From: Lichtheimia corymbifera B2541
Taxonomy: Eukaryota; Mucoromycota; Mucoromycetes; Mucorales; Lichtheimiaceae
DNA length: 64,000 nucleotides
Assembly (NCBI GenBank): GCA_000697475.1
Contig: JNEU01001157.1
Location: 124,001 to 188,000 of the forward strand
Reading direction: 5' to 3'
In this document: positions 24,712 to 36,154 of the stretch, in pieces
Layout: each line of letters starts with the position of its first letter
How positions within the stretch are numbered: the stretch's first letter is position 1
Made by a program: the position numbers and the translations under genes
The notes under the pieces: model-generated
The model's database searches: none
Told to the model about the DNA's origin: nothing
Seen by the model: the letters and a program-made list of their open reading frames with translations, nothing else

Positions 24712-26029
24712 CTTTGGAGTTGTTTTTTGTGCATGCGAATAAAGCGGAAAGATGTTGATTACATACGCATATACACACCACGGTTCCACAATCATGAACG
24801 TACCACAATCAATTTCCCACTGAACACTCTCGCCACCTTACAAATGTCATCCTGTAAACCAATGTCTATATCCCATAACGGTATATGGATACCAAACTGC
24901 TAGTTGAGTTCAATGCTTGCTGTATCATCCGTGATTGCTTTGAAAATAAGGCAGCATCTTTGATGACTAAACCATTCACATACATCGTATGAGTGTTGCT
25001 TACTCAAACAAAAAAAAGATTGCTTCAGGGTCTAGCTCACCCTTATTGCTGACGATGTCTTTTTACTATTTTGTGTTTGTAACCAGGGAAACCTTCGTTC
25101 CCATTCTCGTACAGGTATTACCCATTTTGTACATGCTGCGATCGCATCAACTCTGTAGCACATGTTTTCCCCACAAATCGCGTTCGCTCGGTTGCCTACC
25201 CGCGCGCTCCTTTACCAGGAATTATCGAATGTCGACATTTCATTCCCGAACCCTCCCAGTAACCAATCCTTGTGATTCGTTTACCATAGCAACAGTGGGA
25301 ACAACCTAAGCCCACAATCTTCACGGCATAAATGTGTGCAACACCGGCAATACAGGAAAAGCTATCCTTCGGAGAATATCATCCTTCGCATAAAATTTAA
25401 CTTCCTTTTAGCCAGGATGATGTGCCAGCTGCAATTGAGAAGGATACATTGATAACAGAGGCAAGGAATATGCTCTATAGCCTTCAACCAGCAGCCATAG
25501 CCTATGAAATCTACTGCTAGAATGAGATGATATTATCGAATGTAAATACTTCCTTACATAACCACCGATAGCGAAGTACAACGATGACTCGTGATCGTTT
25601 CCCATCCCACTATTTGACCGATTCCATCGTTATTCTTGTCATTTGAAGCATACGATGATCATAATAAAATAGGATGGGATCCATCTTATTGAGTTATTCG
25701 TCATGTTCACGCTCTTCGCGCTTGGGTATATTGTTTACAATCCGTGCAATTGCATCTAGCCAACACACAGTGGCATATGCAAGGTCCATGATTGCACCGA
25801 ACCATGTATTCCCATCACAATCATCCGTTGGAGTTGTTTGTGGCATTCCCAAGGCGGGCAAGCAGATTAACCGAGTTTGGATTGCTAGAAAGAAAAGAAT
25901 GACTTGCGTGGATTGTACCAGGGAAGAACAACAATACCTGTACCACTGTCTCCCACCAAAAGCATGGCTGCGGGAAAAATGGGTATAGCATGACTGACAG
26001 CATTCCACCACCAATAGGATCCCTTCAAG
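24712..26029. other. Gene-free region upstream of beta-glucosidase copy B
   Basis: About 1.3 kb of ordinary-looking non-coding sequence leading into the repeat block. No domain, RNA gene or tandem repeat recognised. Confidence 0.55.
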
Positions 26030-28050
26030 TCCTACCTCAGGATTTGTTACACATACACACCCCTCACCATCTCTGGCTCTGTAGGGTTTAGCTACCTGAC
26101 AACGAACAAAGACCACTTTTTATGAAAGCATTGCATTTTAGCCAGCATAGGGAAAACTTAAAGACGATCATATCTCAAAATTCTCGAATGAAACGTAAGA
26201 TCTTCATTATTACAAAGTTGTTCAGCACGTCTAGGGGCACATTGTGTGAAAGTTTGAGGTTCGAGACAGGCAATCTCAAGGTCATGGACTGCCCACATCA
26301 TTGCATATATTTCCATCCGTTCATTGTCCGGCGCTCCCATTTAAAGTTTTCATCATGAAGCATGTGGTTTTTATTTGAATGGAGTTGATCAGCATGTCGA
26401 AGCCCACCGTCTGACAAAGTTTCACGATGGGGGTGGACAACGGCGGGGGTGTGCACTATACACCCTACATGCGTTCCGTCCATTCATCATCTCTCCTATT
26501 TTTGCCCGATTCGTAAAACATCATAATGAAACATGCGATTTTAAAATGAATGGAGTTGGTCAGCATGACTCAGAGAACCTTCTTACCAAGTTTCAAGTTC
26601 AAGAAGGGCAATCCCAAGGTAATTTATACTAAATGGCATTTCAATGAATCCGGGCGGTTCCGGAATTTCCGTCGGTCATAGTAAACCCCACATTACACCC
26701 TCCCATTCAAAATTTTTAAATGAAGTGTGTGTTCTTTATTAAGACAAAGTTGATCAGCATGTACAAGAGCATATTGTGTGCAAGTTTGAGGTTCGAGAGA
26801 GGCGATCTCAAGGTGATGCATTAATTACAGTGTGCTTGGATTTGCATGACAGTGCCTGGCCTATTTAATTTCCACCTCTTCCACTCTCAGCCTCTTCCCT
26901 CTTCCTCCTCCCATTCTCAACTGTTGCCCCATTCAAGTAGAACTACAACCAACGAACGATTGTCCTACTTCAACGCATCATGTCAATTCTACAACTGTCT
27001 TGATCCTATTTGTCTTTGACTGAATGGCAGCTTCATTGTGTGTGCACCCCACGACAACACCCGCGTTTCTTGACACTCCATCTTCTCTTGTACTCTCTGC
27101 TGCCACAACCAAACGTAACAGCATTCATTCCAGCAGTTGCTATTAGCGATGTCTTTATACCACTGTCTTATACAGCGTTCACAGCCTTGTCACTCTACTG
27201 CAACACATGCTCTTGCACACTTTTCTGCCGCGACCAAACGTAGCAGCTGTTGCTATTAGCAAAGCCTTTACTCTCTTGTCTCAAATTACTTGCAGCAACT
27301 TGCTTTGATACATACTGGTTCCAATGGATGGGGTGCTATATCAGCTATCGAATTCAGCGCACTACAAGCAATCCTCACCTGGTTGAGCTGTGATGGAGGA
27401 AGGGGTTGACCAATAGTCGTATGGGAGAGGGAGCATACCACCAGCGATCACATGGCTCTTTTCAACCAACATATTGGATTTGATGGATGGATGCAATCAA
27501 GTGCAGTGATGAGATCTCCTAGAATGTTGCTTTGGTTACTTGGAGCAAGTGTCGTCCGCAGGAACGATCACGTGGATACGACTAAGGATGATGATGGATT
27601 GGATGGGATCGACCAAATGGATGATATCTTGATGAAAGGTGCTTTACAGTCATGGACGCTATTGGAATACTCAGGTCAATGCATGCAGCAGCTATTTTAC
27701 AATCATGGATGAAGGATGTTTATGACTGTAGCAATCAAGAATACAATGGCACGATCATCTCTGTCGACTCGATGTGATACACCCGTAGCTTATCAATTTA
27801 CAATGCTGTTCCCTAATCATACTTTCTCGATAAACAACATATACACTACCATGTGCTATTCTTCGACTTTTCCATTTATTTCAACATATTATCTAAACGA
27901 GCATCATGCCATCAGTTCATATACTTGATTGTGGATCACTGGGTGGTTTCTGGATTGAAAAGAGGGAAATAGAAACTTGAAGGTTGGAAAGCGAGATTGG
28001 ATCATTTACATCATCGTATCGAAATGCTTTTGTTCTTTTGTCACTGCTCC
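26030..28050 (+). repeat. Dispersed repeat of about 2 kb, copy 1
   Basis: It begins with a degraded foldback loop/arm (ctgacaacgaacaaagaccac). Next come four degenerate units of about 170-190 bp, each opening with tgaa-c/g-atg-like sequence (26187, 26358, 26527, 26719) and carrying an aagtttgaggttcgag-like core. A roughly 1.1-kb segment follows that ends near ggttggaaagcgagattgg. The same order occurs inverted at 29570-31040 and direct at 33225-34540. A frame at 27452-27712 (HIGFDGWMQSSAVM) is the best conserved coding-like part, but it is short and no known transposase, integrase or reverse transcriptase is recognisable. Copy 1 is the most diverged. Confidence 0.7.
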
Positions 28051-28194
28051 TAGTAGTCCATGTATTGATAGACGAAAGGCAGGAATGGTCCTCGAACGCT
28101 TGCATTGCAAGATATTAAGTCGGGAGTGATGATTCCAAACATATTGCTTGGTTCATTGTAACTTGATCCACTCTGCTCAAGAAAGAATGAGCTG

Positions 28195-28370
28195 TTGTGA
28201 TACAAGGTGCGCTTGACTCCGATGAGCAACAATGTTCTATTAGACCCCACGTTTCATTGTAAAGTTTAGTGATATAGGCAGTCTTTATGTTTAACATGTG
28301 CGCTAAGTGTGATACTAGAAGAGTGGTTTTTGTTCACTGTCAAGTAGGTTGACCCCTGATAGAGTTATCG
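28195..28370 (+). repeat. Isolated single arm of the foldback unit
   Basis: The segment atacaaggtgcgcttgact through gttcactgtcaagtagg matches 32215-32410 and 31370-31530, but only one arm and part of the loop are present before the sequence becomes unique. Confidence 0.65.
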
Positions 28371-29569
28371 AAGTGTCCGCAGGCAGGTCGTATTTCTCAC
28401 ACTCTCCTGCATTAGTGCCGTTAGAGAGCATGTGGCCTTTATAAGCCTGTTCGATGCAAACAATAAACAACAGCTCTTTCTTTCCCTTAAAGCTCCTTTG
28501 CAATCGGTCCTTTGCATCGTATACGTCGCTGCTTGTATGAGTTGATGTTCAGCTCTTAGGGCGGTTGAGTATTACAGCAGTCCAAGATCGCATTACGACA
28601 GAGGACACGGGTTGAAGGCTCAATACCATTGGCTGAGAGTGCATAATGGTGTTGTGGTTAGTGTAGTGAAGCCCAGTGAGGTTATCCCATTTTTGTTTTG
28701 ATATCATGAAACACACATCAGTATAAAAGACTAGTGAATACAAATAAAGACAATTAGGATCTTCTTTTCCTCTGATTTCATACAAAACATATATTGACAC
28801 CGCGTATTCTGTCAACCGCTAAGATCCCAAAACCAACGTATGTAAATCAAGGACCGCGTCAGGACTACTAGGATATTGATACTTACGTCCGTGGTGGATA
28901 CTTTAGTGTAGTTATTACTTTTACTGTTCTCGTACCTCGTTTACACACACATCTATCTACCCTCACACTTTATCTTTGTCTTTGGTATGTCGTTTTGTTA
29001 TTGCACACCGCGTATTTGTGCCCGCTTTTCATTGAATACTTATCCCCATTTGTATTGTACTTGTGTGTAGAAGCACTCAAAGGTTAAAGACCCATCGACA
29101 ATAATGGATCCTGCCCCTGCCTACCGATGCTAGTAAGGTCCGCTTATGATAGCCTGTGCGGAACCTTTTCCGAATCAACCATGATATGGTTAACCAACCA
29201 AAAAAGATCAGTATATTCCGAGAGTAAAAGAGGAGTAATTCTCTGCTTATCTCTAGGTTTCGTACTCATAGAGGTTATACATACAAAATAGCGAATGCTG
29301 AAAGTTGTCACTGGACAACTATATGCATGTACTCGTGCCACAATGTATCAGAGCTCACTCTATCTTAAATGTAATGATTTAAGTATCTTAGATGTAATGA
29401 TTTAAGCTTACAATGGACCAAGCTTCTGTAACAAGCACTATTGTTGGGTGCCATTCACTATGGGGTTTATTATCTTTGCAAATACAAGCGCCTATTTAAA
29501 CCTGCGTACAATCCTAAGAACTACCACTGCCTATTGTGTATCAGCATATAAACAAGGAAGTTTTATATA
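28371..29569. other. Unique spacer inside the repeat block
   Basis: About 1.2 kb between inverted repeat copies 1 and 2. No gene is recognised. It has a two-copy direct repeat of about 23 bp at 29362-29407 (tcttaa/gatgtaatgattt). A degenerate element of unknown type is possible. Confidence 0.5.
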
Positions 29570-31040
29570 ACGAATGTAATATGACAAAAGGAACAAAAGT
29601 GTCTCGATACAATGCTGTAGATGGTCCAATCTCGCTTTCCGACCTTCAAATTTCTATCCTCCCGTTCATTCCAGAACCCAACCAGTGGACCATGTAGAAT
29701 CAGCGGGTATCGTTGTGCCATTGTATTATTGGTTGCTGCTGTCATAAGCGTCTTCATCTTCACCCATGATCACAAACTAGTTGCTGTGCGTCCCTTGATC
29801 CATCATTCCAATATCATCCATGCCGGCAAATCGCATTTCGTCAAAGATAAAAGCCCACTCGACAACACCATCCAATCCATCATTGTCCCCAGCCGTATTC
29901 ACGCGGTACGATCCATTGTTCCTGCTGACGATGCGCCAAGTAACCAAAGCAACATTCCAGGATTCCTCATCACTGCACTTGATTCCATCCACCCATCAAA
30001 TCCAATATGTTGGTCAAAGATAGCCATGTGATTGCTGCTGATATGCTCCCTTTTCGTATCCAGCTGTTGCTCTTCCGTCGTAGCGCAACCGGGTGAAGAT
30101 TGCTTATATTGCAGTGAGTTCGATAGCTGATATGGGAGCCCATTCACCGGAATTTGTATGTATCAGAGCAAGCTGCTGCAAGTAACTTGAGACAATGGAG
30201 TAGAGAGTTTGATTATAGCAACAGCTGCTATGTTCGGTTGAAACTTAGAAGCGTGCAAGAGCGCGTGTGTAGTAGTAGTAGAGTGACAAGATTGTGAACG
30301 TTGTTTGACACAATGGCGCAAAGACATTGCTAATAGCAACTGCTGGAATGAATGCTGTTACGTGTACTTAAGCAGAGGGGCGTGGCAAGGGAGTGTGCAG
30401 AGTGTCGAGACGCGTGTGTTGTAGTAGGCAGTGTGCACGCCATGGACTTGCCATTCAGTCAAAGACAATCGAATCAAGGCAGTTGCAGGATCGACATGAT
30501 GGCGCGAAGCAGCACAATCATTCGCAGGTTGTAGTTGTACTTGAATGCATCAACAGTTGAGAATGGGAAGAAGAGGGAAATAAAGTGGGATTGGAAGAGG
30601 TGGAAATTAAATCTGTCAGGCAGTTAGACATATCCATGCACACTGTAATTAATGCATGACATTGAGATTGCCCATTTCGAACCTCAAACTTCCACACAAT
30701 ATGCTCTAGGACATGCCGAACAACTTTGTATTAATGAAGAACTCACACTTCATTTGAAAATTTTGAAAGGGAGAGCATAATGTGGGATTTACTATAACGG
30801 ATGAAAATTGGGAAAGCGCCGGATTTATGGAAAAGTCAATTAGTATGTAGTTTCTTGGGATTCCCCATTTCGCACTTGAAACTTGGTCAGAAGGTACTCT
30901 CGCACATGCTGATTAACTCCATTCATTTAAAAACCGCATGGTCCATTATGAACATTTTGAATGCGGGCCAGCCCAAATGTAGGAGAAAAGTAGGGTCGGC
31001 GCTCCTGTTCCCAGAGATTGCCCACCTCGAACCTGGAAAC
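29570..31040 (-). repeat. Dispersed repeat of about 2 kb, copy 2 (inverted)
   Basis: Reverse-complement match to copy 3. Positions 30541 to 31040 pair with 33573 to 33073 (coordinates sum to about 64113) at high identity, which falls off outward. It shares the conserved frame (29899-30147 minus, HIGFDGWMESSAVM) with copy 1, and its outer end also matches the outer end of copy 1 (ggtcggaaagcgagattgg). Confidence 0.75.
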
Positions 31041-31130
31041 TTCTACACAAGGTGCGCTTGACCCAGCCGCGCAACTTTATTCGATTGAAGACCCCACGTT
31101 TCATTGTAGAATTTTGAGTTATGGACATCT

Positions 31131-31321
31131 TTATGTTTTACATATGCTATGACCATAATACTATATGACAAGTGGTCTTTGTTCATTGTCAAGATGGTAG
31201 ACCTGATAGAGCGGAAGATGCGCATGGGCGTGCATGTGTAACACAGCCCATTTGCATGATACTTCACAATGAACAAATGTCACTTACCATATATCATCAT
31301 GGTTTTAGCATATGTAAAAAC
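31131..31321. repeat. Foldback unit F1
   Basis: Arms of about 60 bp (ttttacatatgct...tttgttcattgtcaag and its inverted partner ...cttcacaatgaacaaatg...agcatatgtaaaaa) enclose a loop of about 70 bp containing ctgatagagcggaagatgcg. Units F2-F4 have the same plan. Confidence 0.7.
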
Positions 31322-31457
31322 GCAAAAGTGCATGTATCTAGGATTGGCAAGCTTGATCGTGAAACATGATTGACAAGGTGCGCTCCACCACGACGAGCAA
31401 TATTGTTCTATGAAAGAGCTCATGTTTCATTGTAAAGTTTTGAGATAAATACAGCTT

Positions 31458-31645
31458 CTCGTTTTTACATACGCTGAAAGTATGATGCTATATGACAAGT
31501 GGTGTTTGTTCATTGTCAAGATGGTAGACCCTGATAGAGCGAAGATGCAGAGGGGCGTGTTGTGCAACACAGCTCATTTGCATGATACTACACAATGAAC
31601 AAACACCACTTACCACATAGCATCATGGTTTTATCATATGTAAAA
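31458..31645. repeat. Foldback unit F2 (at the palindrome centre)
   Basis: Same arms as F1 (gtttttacatacgctg...gtgtttgttcattgtc and inverted partner). Its loop contains the symmetry centre of the large palindrome. Confidence 0.7.
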
Positions 31646-31789
31646 ACGAGGAAGTGCATTTATCTCAAAACTTTACAATGGGAACATAAACTCTTTCATA
31701 GAACAATATTGCTCGTCATGGTGGAGCGCACCTTGCCAATCATGTTTCACGATCAAACATGCCAATCCTAGATACATGCACTTTTGCGT

Positions 31790-31980
31790 TTTTACATATG
31801 CTAAAACCATGATGATATATGGTAAGTGACATTTGTTCATTGTGAAGTATCATGCAAATGGGCTGTGTTACACATGCACGCCCATGCGCATCTTCCGCTC
31901 TATCAGGTCTACCATCTTGACAATGAACAAAGACCACTTGTCATATAGTATTATGGTCATAGCATATGTAAAACATAAAG
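31790..31980. repeat. Foldback unit F3
   Basis: Mirror image of F1 in the right arm of the large palindrome. Confidence 0.7.
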
Positions 31981-32103
31981 ATGTCCATAACTCAAAATTC
32001 TACAATGAAACGTGGGGTCTTCAATCGAATAAAGTTGCGCGGCTGGGTCAAGCGCACCTTGTGTAGAAGTTTCACGATCATCGTGGCCATTCTCAGATTC
32101 ACC

Positions 32104-32179
32104 CAATGTCACCACCAGCCAAAGTAGATCTTGGGTCGACCTCTTGAATTTTTTTCAGCTTTGGCTGGTGGTGACATTG
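32104..32179. repeat. Perfect 21-bp inverted repeat with 34-nt loop
   Basis: caatgtcaccaccagccaaag at 32104-32124 is exactly complementary to 32159-32179. It sits just outside the right end of the large palindrome and has no counterpart in the left arm. Confidence 0.8.
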
Positions 32180-32307
32180 CGAAATCTAGGATCGGCGAGC
32201 TCAATCGTGAAACTTCTACACAAGGTGCGCTTGACCCGGACGAGCAACTTTGTTCTATGAAAGACCCGACGCTTCATTGTAAAGTTTAGAGATACAGGCA
32301 CCTTTAT

Positions 32308-32498
32308 GTTTTACATATGCTGTAAGCGTGATGCTATATGGAGAGTGGACTTTGTTCATTGTGAAGTATCATGCAAATGAGCTGTGTTGCACAAAGAAGT
32401 CCGTCTGCATCTTCGGCTCTATCGGGGTCTACCTACTTGACAATGAACAAACACCACTTGTCATATAGCATCACGGCTTATAGCATAGGCAAAACATG
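32308..32498. repeat. Foldback unit F4
   Basis: A fourth foldback unit with arms gttttacatatgctgtaag...tttgttcattgtgaag and the inverted partner ending near 32498. The loop is related to F3 but diverged. Confidence 0.65.
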
Positions 32499-32584
32499 AA
32501 GGTGCCTGTTTCTCCAAATTTCCATAATGATGTGTAGAGGCTTTATGAGAACGATCTTGATCAGCATGTCGAAGCCCACGGCCT

Positions 32585-33224
32585 GACCAAGTTTCGAGGT
32601 CGCGGTGGGCAATATCGGCGCGCACGGCGCGTACACCCTATTTATGTTACCATCCATTCGTCGTCTCTCCCACATTCAAGATTTTCATAATGAACTCTGG
32701 GGTCTTTATGGGAACGAAATTGCTCGGCGTGGTCGAAAGGGTGTTGTGTGAAAGTTTCAGGTTCGAGGTGGGCAATCTCTGGGAACAGGAGCGCCGACCC
32801 TACTTTTCTCCTACATTTGGGCTGGCCCGCATTCAAAATGTTCATAATGGACCATGCGGTTTTTAAATGAATGGAGTTAATCAGCATGTGCGAGAGTACC
32901 TCCTGACCAAGTTTCGAGGTCGCGGTGGGCAATATCGGCGCGCACGGCGCGTACACCCTATTTATGTTACCATCCATTCGTCGTCTCTCCCACATTCAAG
33001 ATTTTCATAATGAACTCTGGGGTCTTTATGGGAACGAAATTGCTCGGCGTGGTCGAAAGGGTGTTGTGTGAAAGTTTCAGGTTCGAGGTGGGCAATCTCT
33101 GGGAACAGGAGCGCCGACCCTACTTTTCTCCTACATTTGGGCTGGCCCGCATTCAAAATGTTCATAATGGACCATGCGGTTTTTAAATGAATGGAGTTAA
33201 TCAGCATGTGCGAGAGTACCTTCT
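32585..33224. repeat. Tandem duplication, 2 x 320 bp
   Basis: Units 32585-32904 and 32905-33224 appear identical through the stretches compared by eye, starting gaccaagtttcgaggtcgcgg. A third start (33225, gaccaagtttcaagtg) diverges at once. Each unit contains two of the degenerate ~160-bp subunits found in copy 1. A minus-strand frame of 117 aa here is a by-product of the duplication. Confidence 0.85.
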
Positions 33225-34540
33225 GACCAAGTTTCAAGTGCGAAATGGGGAATCCCAAGAAACTACATACTAATTGACTTTTTCATAAATCCGGCGCTTT
33301 CCCAATTTTCATCCGTTATAGTAAATCCCACATTATGCTCTCCCTTACGAAATTTTCAAATGAAGTGTGAGTTCTTTATTAATACAAAGTTGTTCGGCAT
33401 GTCCTAGAGCATATTGTGTGAAAGTTTCAGGTTCGAGACAGGCAATCCCAATATCATGCATTAATTACAGTGTGCATGGATATGTCTAACTGCCTGACAG
33501 ATTTAATTTCCACCTCTTCCACTCCCACTTTATTTCCCTCTTCTTCCCATTCTCAACTGTTGATGCATTCAAGTACAACTACAACCTGCGAATGATTGTG
33601 CTGCTTCGCGCCATCATGTCGATCCTGCAACTACCTTGATCCGATTGTCTTTGACTGAATGGCAAGTCCATGGCGTGCACACTGCCTACTACAACACCTG
33701 CATTCCTTGACACTGCACGTTCTCTTGCACCTCGTCTACCACAACCAATCGTAACAGCATTTATTTCAGAAGTTGCTATTAGCGATGACTTTAGTGTCTC
33801 AAACAGCGTTCACATTGTTGTCACTCTACTACAACACACGCTCTCTCGCACACTCCTCTGCCACGACCGAACGTAACAAGTCATGGTCTCAAGTTACGTG
33901 CAGCAACTTGTCTTTCGGCCTTTTCACGTCGACATAATATAGCCATTGTATAGAAGCAGCTTTATTTACGTCTATCAACTTGCGTTCAATACACATTTGA
34001 ATGATGGTCTTCAAGTATCCTGCAATACAAGCAATCTCCACCTGGTTGAGCTGTGATGGAATATGGCCGAGTAAGGGATAGATCAGCAGCCTGGTGGGAA
34101 AGAGGAGTGCATCAGCAAGCGATCACATGGTTCTTTCAACCAACGTGTTGGATTTGCAATGGTTATGGATGGATGGATGGATTCAGGTGGAGTGATGAGA
34201 AAGGAACCCGGGAGCGAGTGTTGATTTGATTACTTGGTGCATTGTCAGCATGCAGGAACGATGAATCATATCGTGTGCATGCGGCTGAGGACAATTGTGG
34301 ATTGGATGGTATTGACGGGGGTGATTATATATTTGAGAGACGTTTTACAGACATGGATGATATTGGAATACTCAAGTCAAATCACGCAACAACGATTTTG
34401 CAATCATGGATAAAGACGTTTATGACGGCAGCAACCAGGAATACAGTATCACATATACCTTATGATGATGTTCCTTTGTTATACTACTTGATAACATCCA
34501 CACTACCATATACTATTCTTTTACTTTCCATTAAATGAAA
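33225..34540 (+). repeat. Dispersed repeat of about 2 kb, copy 3
   Basis: Direct-orientation counterpart of copy 1 and inverted counterpart of copy 2, with the same succession: aagtgtgagttcttta unit, tttccacctcttccactcc junction, then the weakly coding segment. The conserved frame is more decayed here. Confidence 0.7.
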
Positions 34541-34906
34541 ATTGGGTTTCAATGCAATATTTGGGGGTATCATACTATCAGCTCATCTGGGAAAGATGTG
34601 TATCGCTTGGCATTCGGGCTGCTATTTCTTATACCTGGATACCATGGTATAACCTGGCAGCTCCGTTGTCAAGGAACATGTTACTCTTAATGAGACACGT
34701 GACCGAGATTAAGATTCATTGATCTGGTGTCTGGCATCATACCTATAATACGCGAACGACAACCATAATGCAAACGAAGATAGGCCATACAATTAAAAGA
34801 CTTTATTTGCTGTATTATACTATGTTGTTGGTATTAGCGGGATTGGATATAGATAAAAGATTGTGGGGGTAGAACAAAAGGTTTATCCCTTTTATGCAAT
34901 ACGCGA
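34541..34906. other. Intergenic leader region of the ERI1-like gene
   Basis: About 370 bp between the last repeat copy and the ATG at 34907; no distinct motif seen. Confidence 0.5.
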
Positions 34907-35970
34907 ATGAGCGACGAGCAAACCAAATCAACCACGGTCGAATCGTTACGAAAAGCACTTGCTGATCTTGGCCTGGAGACTCGTGGACATAAACCAGAAC
35001 TTAAGAAGCGACTAAGGAAAGCAAAAAAGAAACTCAATGCAGCATCAGAATCAAGCACCAAAACGACAGCCACCACAACTACAACGACAACTACAGCGTC
35101 AGATCAGCCCAATCCAGCCATTACCAAAAAGCAACAACCACTCGACTACTACTTGTTCTTTGACGTGGAAGCGACATGCGAAGAGAATGGCGGCTTTGAA
35201 TACCCAAACGAGATCATCGAGTTCCCTATTGTACTTGTTGACGGCAAGAGCTTTGAAAAGGTAGAGTGATAGTACGTTTCCAAGCTGTCAAGCATATGCT
35301 GAGCAAGACATGGTTACGCGCACACGTCTCCAGGTCGACGAATTCAGGTCGTATGTCAAACCATCTATCAACCCAGTGTTATCGGCATTTTGCAAGCAGC
35401 TTACAGGCATTTCTCAGGTGAGAGATTTCATTGTATTCCGTTGTTTACATCCCAGCACTAAAAGGCAACCATATCCTCTTTTTTAGGAAACAGTGGATGA
35501 CAGCCCTGACTTTATCCAAGTGTTGAACGACTTTCAGGAATTCATGGCCAAATACTCTGTTTTTCAAGATAAAACGGCTGCATTTGTAACAGGTAATACG
35601 CATACGTGAATATGGAGGAGTATCACTAAAGACATGTGATGTTACAGATGGACCATTTGACATTCGAGATTTTGTCACCAAGCAATGCAAACACAGCAAG
35701 ATCAAGTTGCCTTTGTATTTTGAGAAGCCATGGGTCAACATCCGCAAGTTGTTCAAGGATTTCTACAAGCAAAAGGAAGCCAAGAATATCGCTCGCATGT
35801 TGGAGACGTTGGATATGACATTTGATGGGCGTGAACATTCCGGACTCGATGATGCGCGCAATTTGCATCGGATAGCCCAACACATGGTCGCTGACGGCTG
35901 CATATTCAAAACCAACATGTTTTGGGGTCCCAAGATGAGAGCTCAGCAACGCAGGGCTCGAAAAGCGTAG
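34907..35970 (+). CDS. ERI1: ERI1-family 3'-5' exoribonuclease with SAP domain
   Basis: Exons 34907-35260, 35334-35417, 35487-35592 and 35648-35970 give 288 residues. An N-terminal SAP motif (VESLRKALADLGLETRG...LKKRL, about residues 11-45) is followed by a Thr-rich linker and a DEDDh exonuclease domain. The acidic residues are seen in FFDVEATCEENGG, the third Asp in VTDGPFDIRDF, and the His/Asp in HSGLDDARNLHRIA. The family trims 3' ends of histone mRNA and 5.8S rRNA, and in several organisms degrades siRNAs to restrain RNAi. SAP plus DEDDh is the classical ERI-1/3'hExo layout. It adjoins a block of inverted repeats and is 20 kb from the R3B2-like gene. Confidence 0.9.
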
Positions 35971-36154
35971 ACTATTTCATCAAACGCAAGGACGCGAATA
36001 CATGCAAGAAAACTTTATTTTTGTTTGCAAAAGGGGTCATCTAAGCATATGGAGATGATGGTGATAATCTCGGTTCCGAATAAGGATATAGCAGCTCCAC
36101 ATGCAAGTCTGTTTCAAAGCGGAAGGAATTGACAGCCTCAGATGACACATTTCT

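Larger units (their letters stand above)
31041..32068. repeat. Near-perfect palindrome of about 1.03 kb
   Basis: Arms 31041-31554 and 31555-32068 are reverse complements about centre 31554.5. The outer ~330 bp of each arm look almost identical, while the inner ~190 bp differ at many sites. Beyond 31041 and 32068 the match stops abruptly. If transcribed, the region would fold into a long RNA hairpin. Confidence 0.85.

Noticed and set aside
27300..27400. RNase H-like fragment (GSNGWGAISAIEFSALQ) in repeat copy 1
   Set aside because: The GWG and E spacing is wrong for RNase H, no catalytic Asp precedes it, and copies 2 and 3 do not preserve it.
31041..33224. CRISPR-like array
   Set aside because: Repeats are long, inverted and irregular with no unique spacers, and the genome is eukaryotic.
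31172..33258. Several repeated frames of 60-120 codons in the palindrome and tandem repeats
   Set aside because: They recur only because the DNA is duplicated, occur on both strands, and show no protein family signal.
26187..33450. Repeated ggttcgag motifs resembling a tRNA B box
   Set aside because: No matching A box at tRNA distance and no cloverleaf; the motif belongs to the degenerate ~170-bp repeat unit.
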